Part shown: positions 1-9,160 of the stretch, piece after piece
How positions within the stretch are numbered: position 1 is the first letter of the stretch
How the letters are laid out: each line of letters opens with the position of its first letter
Assembly (NCBI RefSeq): GCF_000801105.2
Contig: NC_079519.1
Span: 1,052,668 to 1,116,667 of the forward strand
Direction: 5' to 3'
Origin: Raphanus sativus
Lineage: Eukaryota > Streptophyta > Magnoliopsida > Brassicales > Brassicaceae
DNA: 64,000 bases
The notes under the pieces: model-generated
Seen by the model: the letters and a program-made list of their open reading frames with translations, nothing else
The model's database searches: none
What the model was told of the DNA's origin: nothing
Translations under genes and position numbers: made by a program

Positions 1-684
1 GTGTCGCTCTTTATCTGGTGTTGTCTCCATTTCAGGATGGAGGACTCTAGGACTAATCATGGGGTTGAATCACTGTCCTTTTTGTTTGCAGTTCATAAAC
101 CCATTTGCACATGACACTCCTAACTAACATGAATTTTAAGGGGAATAACATGAAGGTACATAGTTTGTCTGATCACTTTCTGAATTTTTCAATTCATTGT
201 CGATTCAATGATTTCTACTTTTGGTGTAGCCAATTTGAATACCATATTGATTCCAAATTATCAACGAGCGTTATAATGCAGTTGTGGACTAGATTTACAC
301 CCCTGATTGAAAGTAACTTGCGGTGAAATAGTGGAATAGTTAATTGTAATGATTCATTTACCTTGTATGTATCTCTAGTCTAAATCTAGAAATGATCCCA
401 GCATGCAGAGTCATTTACATCTTCACATATATTATTTGCAAGAAACACGTGACTTCTCATAGTCCTTTAATAAGAATTACCTTGCTAGCTATAGCCTATA
501 GCTTTTTTCCATCTGTGACACCATTACTGTATCGCTCTTGTTGTTTGATAGAAGTTTTAACTTTAAACTTGTCACAAGAAAAATGGTATTGACTATTTGT
601 TGTGAACGTTGATTTGAGAATGAGGAGAGATGAAGTTGCTTAGAAGAAGAAAAATGATGGACTTTTTGAGTCGCACTGTTATTG
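1..684. other. No gene recognised
   Basis: I see no supported gene here. Short open frames on both strands lack splice structure or any recognisable family. Because a RecA relic begins near 690, part of this stretch may be decayed upstream sequence of the same gene, but I cannot align any of it with confidence. Confidence 0.4.
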
Positions 685-1375
685 AAAAAATCATGATTCA
701 AAAGTGTGCAGGAGATGGGTTTGTAAAAGTTTGAGATATGTCCTTGTTTGACCAAGAACAAGGCCCATTCTATCGGCTGGAGGCCCGTCAAAGGGTTGGG
801 TAGATCGAGGTGTGTTGTGCACTTGCTGAGAAAAATGTAGGGGGTGTTATTCAATGAGTGAATTTAAGTCAACTATAAATGTTTTGTAATCCATCAAAAT
901 TTAAAATTTCAAAGTAATTTAAGTTGATAGATTCTAAAATTTCCGCAATATACCTTAGATTTTGAATTCAATCATTTGTTCATGACAATCCATAGGAAAT
1001 GATTTGAAATCAATTCAAAATACAAATAATTTTAAAATCTGTGAAAGTTAAATAACACTAGATTTTAAAAACTAAATTTAAATCATTCATTGAATAACAC
1101 TAGATTTTAAAACAGAATTTAGAATCATCACTTGAATAACAATGTATTGTGTTTAGATTTAAACTCTATTAAAATACATGATTGAATAACACCACCGTAG
1201 TATTTTCATTTATAACAACAAAAAAAATTGATGATTGATTTGGAACTTGATACTGCAGATATATGGACCAGGAAGTAGTGGCAAGACCATGCTAGCACTG
1301 ATTAGGCGTTGATGTGGAAAACTTGATAGTGTACCAGCCAGATAATGGCGAGATGCATGGCTTGGTATAATGTTT
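685..1375 (+). pseudogene. Decayed chloroplast-type recA gene (remnant of two exons)
   Basis: Two short plus-strand patches read like bacterial/chloroplast RecA. Around 765-815 the bases encode a version of GGLPKGRVVE (here GGPSKGWVDR). At 1259-1360 there is IYGPGSSGKTMLAL, the Walker A loop, followed in another frame by VDVENLIVYQPDNGEM. The frame breaks between these last two, nothing downstream continues the ATPase core, and a MITE sits in what would be the intron between the patches. RecA is the recombinase that coats single-stranded DNA, and plants keep an organelle-targeted copy. In Arabidopsis I remember the recA gene At1g79050 as the neighbour of PsbR, so this fits a fractionated syntenic copy. 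It cannot make a functional protein. Confidence 0.8.
841..1196. mobile_element. MITE with GGTGTTATTCAA terminal inverted repeats
   Basis: The left end reads GGGGTGTTATTCAAT and the right end ATTGAATAACACCACC, an inverted pair of about 15 bp. GTAG lies directly outside both ends and may be the target duplication. The interior is AT-rich with degenerate internal copies of the terminus (near 1085 and 1131) and no coding capacity. Ends of this type are usual in PIF/Harbinger-derived MITEs, but the duplication does not settle the superfamily. It lies in the intron position of the recA relic. Confidence 0.65.
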
Positions 1376-1539
1376 GTATTCAAGTTCTTGTGCACCTATA
1401 GATGAATATGTATACAAACACTAGCTAGAATTCTTATAGATTCAAAGTATGTTATGAGTTTTTCAACAACATTAACTCATTAAGAACAATAACACAAAAG
1501 CATTTAGAGAAACATGAGTTACACACATATCTTATAGAT

Positions 1540-2244
1540 TTACTGAGCTAGCGCACTTGTGTTGTACACAAGAAGAGCTCCTCCGGCAAGAATTCCGGCG
1601 AGTGTCACCGCCCAGATTGCTAACCCGGTGACTCCTCCCTTGTAGACATCACCACTCGCTGACCACTCGTCCTCGTTGTAGATAGGACTGCAAATTAAAA
1701 GCCCAATCATGAATCATCATTTTGTCAGCAAACATCATATTATATAGTTCTTATATAAAATACGAAAAGTGTTATTAGTATTCATTTCACCTGTATCCAT
1801 CAACGTTAGCTCCGTACTTGTCGACGAATTTGTAAACACCGTATCCCTAAGATCAAAACGACATCGGTTTAGTGAATATACTGAATTTGTAAAACACCTT
1901 ACTCTTAACGTTGATGTATATAGACGGAAGGCACCTTGCCCTTCCTGCCGGAGGCGTCGAGGCCGTCCCTCAAGTCCATGCTGCCGTTAACTCCTACAAA
2001 GAAATCGATTTAACAGAATAAGCTAAAGTTTTAACGTTAGCGTGTGTACCGAAGGTAAGAATCTGGTGTGCATGTTACACGGACCAAAGGGTTTGTCGGT
2101 CTTGATCTTCTTAACGCCACTAGCGACGATTTTGAACGAGGAAGGAGCTCTTGCGAGCGACGGTAATCCTCTCGCCGACATCTTCTCCACCGTGAAACCC
2201 GCCGGTTTCAACGTCACCGATGAAAGCATCACTGAAGCAGCCAT
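1540..2244 (-). CDS. PSBR: Photosystem II 10 kDa polypeptide PsbR
   Basis: PsbR is a thylakoid lumen-side subunit of photosystem II that helps stabilise the oxygen-evolving complex (PsbP/PsbQ docking). Four exons in transcription order: 2244-2085, 1993-1935, 1846-1791 and 1687-1540; all introns are GT-AG and the frame closes to 140 aa, the usual family length. The N-terminus [20 protein letters not shown] begins a chloroplast/thylakoid transit region. The mature part contains [38 protein letters not shown] and one C-terminal membrane helix ([20 protein letters not shown]) ending NTSALAQ. The start is the first ATG and matches the family start. The leader is CT-rich, and a G-box and I-box lie upstream. 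It is convergent with the recA relic. Confidence 0.97.
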
Positions 2245-2327
2245 TTCTTCTTCTTCTCTCTCTCTCTCTGTTTCTCGAACTAGTGCATGTTGTGTGTGGT
2301 CAGGTCATCTAATATGAGAGGAGATGC

Positions 2328-2354
2328 GATAAGTGATTCTTGTCATAACACGTG
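2328..2354 (-). promoter_or_regulatory. Light-type promoter elements upstream of PsbR (I-box, G-box)
   Basis: GATAAG (2328-2333) and CACGTG (2349-2354) lie 84-110 bp upstream of the PsbR start codon. An I-box/G-box pair is common in promoters of nuclear photosynthesis genes. Function is inferred from the motifs and position only. Confidence 0.45.
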
Positions 2355-4253
2355 GCGTTTTCTGTATGGCTGTGGTCTGGATATCTTGTTCACTAACGTT
2401 ATCTTTCAACTGGTGAAGGTGATTCGTCGATGTTCTTCATGACTTTCGCCACGTTGGATTGTCATTATTTTTATTTTCAATTCAGATCCTTATACAAATT
2501 AATTCACTTATACAACTCCTACTAGTTTTTTATCTGTTACTAGACCACCACCACTTAATTACACTCATGATAGGTTTGGACAATTAAGCTATCTGCGATC
2601 TCTGTTTTTTTTTAAAGAAAATTACGTAGATATTAACCTCTATATTTATAAGAAATATATTTTATATATTTTTTACTAAATTATCTATAACTCTCGAAAT
2701 CTCAAGACCGACCCTAGTTACCCCTACTAATTTGTCCGAGATTTGTAATGTCTTTCCTTTGTTGATGCACACAACGAAACGCATATTTGTGCAATGACAG
2801 CTTCCAGCTACGTCTGGCTAGCACGTTTCTAGTCGCTCGTTGCCGTTGACAAACAACACAAGTAGATGATTTGTTTGTATTTTTGATGGATAATAAAATC
2901 ATAAATGTATAATGCTCCTTCAACTATGGCTTCTCTGTAACTGGAAACATCAACAAAACTCGACCATTAACTGAATATTAAAAGGGCCTTAACAGCAACG
3001 CAAGTTCTAGTATTTTTTTTTTTGGACAACACGCAAGTTCTAGTATTATTTATATAATATATAACATGTAGAAGAAGTAGTATATGATCGTACACGATGA
3101 TTTGGTCAGCATATTTTAGTAGAGTATTCTCACAAGACTACGATCAGTATTCCGTTTCTTTATTCTTATTCTCTGCATACTCTTCTACTCGAGTCATTAG
3201 AATACTATCATTTATCAACTACAGTATTACTTTATAGGATAATACAACACAAATCAAAGTCGTTTCAATTAATAACTCTTGGTTGATCAATCGATATGTT
3301 AGCTACTACACGTCTAAGTCGTGAAGAGAAACATAAATACAAAACTACTATTAAATGATAACGAGAGTGAGGTTGCAACAACATACAATCCATCGATTTC
3401 ACATATATATATTCAAATCTAAAATGCATCCACCACAAACTTAAATAAAACATTTCTTCCCGAGACTGCTTCATTTGGATGTGGTGGACCCAAACAAGTC
3501 ACTGATCTGTGTGCTATAAAGACTATATCAGCAGTTATGAGTCAAGGAATATTGAACTCTTCTTATGAAAATAATTACACACTATGCAGATGAAAATTCC
3601 TTTTTTTATAGATAAACTCATTTTAATAAAGTATATATAATGATATACATACAAACAAATTGTAAAATACAGCTAAACATATTTGTATTGCATATGGATA
3701 GGAGAATTTGGAATCTTTGTTGTATTCACATAATTCCAAAAATATATGCACACAATACTATGGATACATATATAATAGAACATGCTTAACTAAACAAATG
3801 TCAAATGGAAACAAACAATACCAACTATATTTGTTTACGAAGAAACACACATGCTCTAAAACACACATAAACTGAACCAAATTCCACAAGAGTATTTTAC
3901 CGACATCATATAATGCCAATAGCAATTATTGGATGAGCTCTTCTTTTTTTATAATCAGTAGATCTAAACCGAAATTATTATTATTATTAATTCAGAAAAT
4001 TATGTGTTATTACAGTACAGATAAGATTCGGTTCGGTTAGATTCATGATTTTGGTATTCAACAATTACAGGTTTTAAACCGGAGTCAACGTATACATTAA
4101 TAGGAGCAGAGCAGCAGCAGGAGATTACACACTCTCGGTCGGAAGTAAAGTGGGACCCACAATATATTAGCAGTAAGCATGTTAATTAACACTAAACCAA
4201 GGCTAATCAATACGCTAACTATAATAATTAACGACTTTAACCTCTCCGCCTTC
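2355..4253. other. Intergenic region between divergent PsbR and J-domain genes
   Basis: AT-rich, with no coding segment I can support. It should hold the PsbR distal promoter and the promoter of the gene starting near 4.3 kb. The only structured feature I see is the micro-insertion at 2998-3047. Confidence 0.5.
2998..3047. repeat. Oligo(T) micro-insertion flanked by 17-bp direct repeat
   Basis: A 17-bp sequence (ACGCAAGTTCTAGTATT) occurs at 2998-3014 and again, identical, at 3031-3047. The 16 nt between are nine T followed by GGACAAC. The layout is that of a target-site duplication around a tiny poly(A)-ended insertion read on the other strand (GTTGTCC then A9). Confidence 0.7.
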
Positions 4254-4298
4254 ACCTCTCTCTCTCTCTCTCTCTATTTACGCTAAACATTGTCGTCG

Positions 4299-4326
<28 letters not shown>
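4254..4326 (+). repeat. (CT)n microsatellites in core promoter/leader
   Basis: Two CT runs (4254-4275 and about 4298-4326) lie just before the leader of the J-domain gene. CT tracts near the transcription start are common in plant housekeeping promoters. Confidence 0.7.
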
Positions 4327-4330
<4 letters not shown>

Positions 4331-5050
4331 CGAGAAGAGAAGAACTTTTTGAAACTTTTAAAGTTTTGTTTTTTCGCTTTTTTCTTATTTTTTTCTCACG
4401 AGCTCTTTTAGGGTTTCTGGAAGCTTTAATCTCACAGTGTGTCCCCCCTCCCGATCTAACTTTAACTAAAGCTTCTTACTTTAGTTTACCTCTCTCCCGG
4501 GGGAATCTCTTTGTCGGTGGTGGTGCTTCTTCTCCGGTGGTGCTTCACCGGAAAGTTTCTATGATTGGTGAGATTACCCTGGATCCGAAACAGAGCTTAA
4601 AAGTGGGGACTTTGATGGGGGGTAATTAAGTTTAGGGAATGTCTTTGAATGAAGCAAAGACTACAAAAGAGGAAAGGGAAAGATTCCATTTTTAGTTTGT
4701 TTTTAGATATTGCGGAGCTTTGTCTTTTTTTTTTTTTTTTACTTTTTAATCTTCTTGTGTTTGGGGAAACTTGCATGTGAAGGGATCTTGCGTTGAACGA
4801 ATAAACCTGACCGTACTTTCTTCCTTGCTACTGCTACTGCTACTGTGTTTGCTTGATTTGTTATCTTCTCTGTCAAGCCTATGCTGCAAATCTGTTGAAT
4901 AAGGGATCAAAAAACCATGGAGGAAGAGAAGCTAGTTGAGTCTTTTTGGTTCTGTTCTCACAGCAACCAATCTCTGTTTCTAGCCTAAGTTAATGTCTTT
5001 ATGAGCTAGGGATTAAAAGTTGTTGCCTTTTGGGTGTTGGATTTTGAGCT
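4327..5050 (+). promoter_or_regulatory. Long 5' leader of the J-domain gene with upstream ORF
   Basis: About 720 bp separate the CT tracts from the chosen ATG at 5051. The stretch has GC-richer transcribed-looking sequence and several upstream ATGs, including a 22-codon uORF at 4561-4629. An intron in the leader is possible, but I cannot place it. The uORFs could dampen translation; this is inference. Confidence 0.4.
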
Positions 5051-7650
5051 ATGGAGGATATTGGGTTGGTTAAACAAGGCTGGGAATGGATGCAGTCTCA
5101 GAAACACATGTGCTCTAACGCTTGTTCTGCTGTACGGTGTTTCGGGGAGAAGATAGGGGAGCTCGTGGAGCGTCACTGGCCATTGGTGTGCAGTGGATGC
5201 GGGAAGCTGTTGGGTCTTCTTCGCCTGTCGATTGTTTACTGGAAAGATTGCATCTTGAGGGGTTTCCGTTGCAGCGCCAAGCTGGGATCAGCTGCTTTGC
5301 TTCTCATCATGTGGAGTTGCTTCCTTAGCTTGACTTCCTTGTCTTGCTTGCTCTATGTTCTCCTCAGTATGGTATTATTGTCTTAACCCCCTCTTTCTGG
5401 GATTCTAGATCTTTGTATAGGATTTTGTGTGTGTTTACTAACCAAAACTGATTCGGAAAACTTATCTCTAAATCTTTATCTTAGAACTTATGTTTCAAGA
5501 TTTTTATGGTTGGTTGAGTTGTGTTTGACCTATTTGTTTTGGATTTAATATTTGCAGGGAGCTGCTGCAGCTGTTGTTGTGAACTTGGGTTGCACTCCTG
5601 GGCTCTTCATTGTAGGACTGTTTGGTATTTTGATTTTATGGATGTATGCAAACTTTTGGATCACCGGAACATTGTTTGTAGTCGGAGGCAAGTTTTTGTT
5701 TCTTCATGCTCTTTCACTGTAAACACATCCAATTAGTGTTCTAAAAATCGGTCTAGGCCTTCTAGGCATCTGTCTAAACAATAATCCTCTATAAAACGCC
5801 TGATCACCGCCTAGCGATTTGTTAAACATTGGCCAATTTGGATTATTTTGTTGGTCAATGAGTATATATCATGCTTGATCTATACTGTTTACATTGTATT
5901 TAATTTCTCTAGTTGTGTTTTGATTCAGGCTATTTATTCTCCTTAAACCATGCCCGTCTGGTGGTTCTAATGGCTGCCGGATATGCGATGTACTGCGTCA
6001 AAGTCAGACTTGGATGGCTTGGTGTTCTGCTCTCTACGAACCTTGCATTCTTGTCCAACGATGTGTTAAACTGTCTTCTTCAGTGGTGTGACAATCTAAG
6101 TGAAAAGCCACAACACGAGGAGCCAAAGAAATCCGAAGAAACAGTCATAGAAGAAGACTATCCAGGGGAATTTGATTATCCATCAGTTCCTGTGGAAGAA
6201 GAAGAAGAAGAAGAAGAGACTGAGAAAAAAATTCACGAGAACAAGTCATCTGCTGAACCAGCTGCTCCTACTACAACTGTTGTTAATACCGTGAAGGAGA
6301 TTACTAGTGTTAAGGTAGTCAAAGTAGACACAAGTTCGTCAGCTGATGAAATGAAGAGAATACTGAAGAGTGTGAACCATTACGAAGCGTTGGGGTTCCC
6401 TCGGCATAAAAAGATCGATGACGCTGTGCTTAAGAAAGAGTATAGAAAGAAGGTTTGGTCCTTTTGTTTCTTCCAATGCTGTGTAGGTTTAAATGCAGTT
6501 TCTATGAAGGTTAATGAGGGTGTTATGTTCTTTTGTTTCTAGGCAATGTTGGTTCATCCTGATAAGAATATGGGAAGTCCTTTGGCGAGTGAATCATTCA
6601 AGAAACTTCATTGTGCTTACGAGGTATGTCATGTTTATGATCTTGGTAATGTAAAAGGCTTGAACTTCTTTATGGGTGTTTCCTCAGGTTCTTTCTGATA
6701 TTGTAAAGAAGAGAGATTATGATGAGCAATTAAGAAAAGAAGAGTCTAAGACCAGGAGTGTTTGTCAGACATCTCATGCTTCTTCCCATCAGGTTTAGTT
6801 TATTTTTTTTTACTTCTCTGTACTGGCTTAGACTTCTCACGTTTTTATTTCTTTCATTTTGTAGAGTGGTCCTGGTTATCGTGCAGAAGAGTCAAGGCGG
6901 ATACATTGTACAAAATGTGGTAATTCACACATATGGGTATGCACCAGTAGGACTAAAGCAAAAGCAAGATGGTGCCAGGTGATTGTCTTGTTGCATTTTT
7001 TGTTGTTGTAGCAATGCTCTCTTTTAGATCCCATCTAATCTGTTAAAAAATGTAGGATTGTGGTCAATATCATCAAGCGAAAGATGGAGATGGATGGGTC
7101 GAACTCAAAGGGACATTACCCTTTGAGAGAGCACATAAGGTTAGCTTTTGTTTGCTTTGTAATGATGAATCTTGTTTTGGTTTTACCTCAACCTCTTTTT
7201 TTTTTGTTTTCTTTTCATGTCTCCTTCAAGATTGAGATACCACGTGCTTTTGTTTGTGCGGAAAGCAAAATCTTTGACGTGTCAGAATGGGCCATTTGCC
7301 AGGTGGGTGTTCTCTTCTCTTTCTTGATGATTTGAGATTTTACATTGAACATGTTTTTTGATTATGATTAAAAACAGGGAATGGCGTGTAGACCAAACAC
7401 GCATAGGCCGAGCTTTCATGTGAACATGGTTGGGTTAGAGAAGTCAACGCAGAGATCAAACTCGAGTAGGTTCCCATGGGATCTAGACGTGGAGATGATG
7501 GATGAGGACGAAGAAGAGTTTGAGCTGTGGCTTCAGCAAGCTCTTGCTTCTGGTCTGTTTTGCGAGACCTCGAAACGCAGGAAAAGCTGGAGTCCTTTCA
7601 AGTTAAGCCAGATGAAAAGCAAGAAACAGTGGCGAAGGACATCTACTTGA
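5051..7650 (+). CDS. Membrane-anchored J-domain (DnaJ) protein
   Basis: Hsp40-type co-chaperone that would recruit Hsp70 to a membrane. Nine exons: 5051-5371, 5558-5687, 5929-6452, 6543-6623, 6688-6792, 6865-6978, 7056-7139, 7231-7302, 7378-7650; 567 aa. Intron 2 has a GC donor (AG/GCAAGT at 5686-5691); the others are GT-AG. Several hydrophobic segments lie at about residues 75-190 (for example AALLLIMWSCFLSL and LFIVGLFGILILWMY). An acidic linker with a Glu run follows, then the J domain from residue 300 (NHYEALGFPRHKK) with HPD at 330-332. A Cys-rich patch at about 400-430 (CTKC, then CQDC) may bind zinc. The tail is basic. It matches the protein I remember as At1g79030. Substrate and exact membrane are unknown. 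Confidence 0.93.
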
Positions 7651-7950
7651 TGTGTATAAGCTTTATTATTGTTACCCACAGGGGTACAAGAATAGATCAA
7701 AATAGGATTCACACAGCAAAAGTGAATGCAAAGATCTGAGTAGTAGCAAAGCATACTTTCTTTTGGTGGGGTCTTTCTCTGTAAATAGAAGCTGTTGGAT
7801 TCTTCTTGTTCACTTGTTTTGTTTGGTCTTGTAAACTACTTTGGAGCAAAAAAAAGAATTAAAGAAGCTGTTTATTTTTACGTGAAATGTATACATTTGA
7901 AAGACTGTTCATTTTATGAGAAGTAGCTCAAAAAGAAATGTTTAAGTCAT

Positions 7951-8325
7951 TTCTATTTTTCTTACACTCAATTATTATTACATTTTAATACTGTTCATTT
8001 TTGAGTTGTTATTAACTATGTAGATCAATATAAAAACAATATATAAAATCTGCATATTATTACAAGACACAATAGTTAAATTAAAGTATTAATATATAGT
8101 TTGATAGTTTTTTTTTTTGTAAACTGTATATAGTTTGATAGTTACATTTGCAGTTATTAAACTGTATATAAATATTCTAATTTAACTATTCTGTTTTGTT
8201 TTGTAATAATATGCAGATTTTATATATTATTTTTATATTGATCTACATAGTTAATAACAGCTCGTATTTGTTAATTATATGCGGATTTTAAATATTGTTT
8301 TTATATTGAGTGTGAGAATAGAAGA
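7951..8325. mobile_element. Foldback MITE / long inverted repeat
   Basis: Left arm 8006-8083 and right arm 8178-8261 are nearly perfect reverse complements (about 75-80 bp; both contain CTATGTAGATCAATATAAAA in the same orientation after folding). A second, outer pair (CTTACACTCAA near 7960 and TTGAGTGTGAG near 8307) extends the structure. There is no coding capacity. The transcript would form a long hairpin, so small-RNA production is possible. The outer ends and target duplication are not certain. Confidence 0.7.
8093..8143. repeat. Oligo(T) micro-insertion flanked by 17-bp direct repeat (inside MITE loop)
   Basis: TATATAGTTTGATAGTT is present at 8093-8109 and 8127-8143, identical. Between them are nine T followed by GTAAACTG (17 nt). 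It lies in the loop of the foldback element, so it postdates that element. Confidence 0.65.
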
Positions 8326-8655
8326 GAACACATGGTTTGTATGTTGTTTTTCTTCAACTGTCAAGAAGACATTATGCAAAACTTGGAAACTCCACCTCGT
8401 AGTATGCCGTATTATTACCTAATGTGTTGTTGCTTCATGTTGAATAACAGGGTTATGTGACTTATGTCTGAATTGATTTCTGTTTTCATTGGTTATTGGT
8501 GTCTAAAATACACATATAATCCTAAAGACCAAACTCGAATATCTAAACCCCAAACGTCTAAATCTGAAAAAATGGTTTACTTTCATAAATTATCATTATG
8601 CAAGTTGTCGACAATACTTATTTCTTGTAATAAATAGTTAGTAGTAATTGTCGTT

Positions 8656-8759
8656 TTCAACGGCTACATATGTATTACTTCAAAATATGACTGTTGGCTA
8701 CTTCACAGTATGACCGTTGGCTACTTCAAAATATGACCGTTGGCTCCTCTCTATAAATA
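8656..8759 (+). promoter_or_regulatory. Mitotic-type promoter: MSA-like boxes plus TATA
   Basis: Boxes resembling the M-phase-specific activator core (AACGG; consensus YCYAACGGYYA) lie at 8656-8666 (plus strand, TTCAACGGCTA) and on the minus strand at 8711-8722 and 8734-8745 (each AGCCAACGGTCA). A weaker copy is at 8688-8699. TATAAATA follows at 8752-8759. MSA boxes bind MYB3R factors in B-type cyclin promoters, and the sequence just downstream is a cyclin B1 remnant, which supports the reading. Confidence 0.7.
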
Positions 8760-8779
8760 AGAAGGCTCTCTTGCCTTCT

Positions 8780-9160
8780 TCACCACAACCTCTCTCAATT
8801 ATCACAGACTCTTTACGAAGAGAAAAAAAAAAACAAAACCAAGTAAGCGATAGTGGCGACTAGAACAAACAAGTCAAAGGTAATATGTTCTTCGTTGTCT
8901 TTTATTTTTATGTATCTTTCCTCGATACTGTGGTATGAATTAAACAGATAGTGATGGTGTATATATGCTCTTTTGGAATCTGTGAAACAGGTCGCGTGAA
9001 GAAGCTGTAAAGAATCGTTCGGTGACATCGGAAAGCCTCCGCCTCGGATTAACCAACCTATCACCCGAAGCTTCCGTGCTCAGAATGTTCTTCCACCGAC
9101 TCCAACAGTCTCGATTACTTGGCACACTAGTAACTTTGGTATTATCTCTTTCCTTTCACT
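8780..9160 (+). pseudogene. Truncated B1-type cyclin pseudogene (5' end only)
   Basis: After the MSA/TATA promoter comes a leader and a first exon reading VATRTNKSK (8853-8879). The expected start ATG is GTG. A GT donor follows at 8880. Exon 2 starts at 8991; it carries an in-frame TGA and a frameshift, and then reads GDIGKPPPRINQPITRSFRA (about 9021-9080). This is the destruction-box neighbourhood of CYCB1;2/CYCB1;3-type cyclins (GDIG followed by RPITRSFRAQ). The copy continues to about 9139 and then meets GTATTATC, probably the next intron. The cyclin box is absent. B1 cyclins drive the G2/M transition; this copy cannot encode one. No cyclin is expected at this syntenic position, so it was brought in. 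Confidence 0.8.

Larger units (their letters stand above)
7651..8655. other. 3' flank and AT-rich spacer
   Basis: This holds the 3' UTR of the J-domain gene (to roughly 7850), a foldback MITE at 7951-8325 and a micro-insertion at 8093-8143. Nothing coding is supported. Confidence 0.5.

Noticed and set aside
489..854. 121-codon minus-strand open frame
   Set aside because: It lies antisense to the recA relic and over the MITE boundary, is Ser/Leu/Asn-rich with no family features, and is explained as chance.
4366..4629. 87-codon open frame before the J-domain gene
   Set aside because: It starts from a non-ATG codon and lies in the CT-rich leader. Only the short ATG uORF (4561-4629) is plausible, and it is mentioned with the leader.
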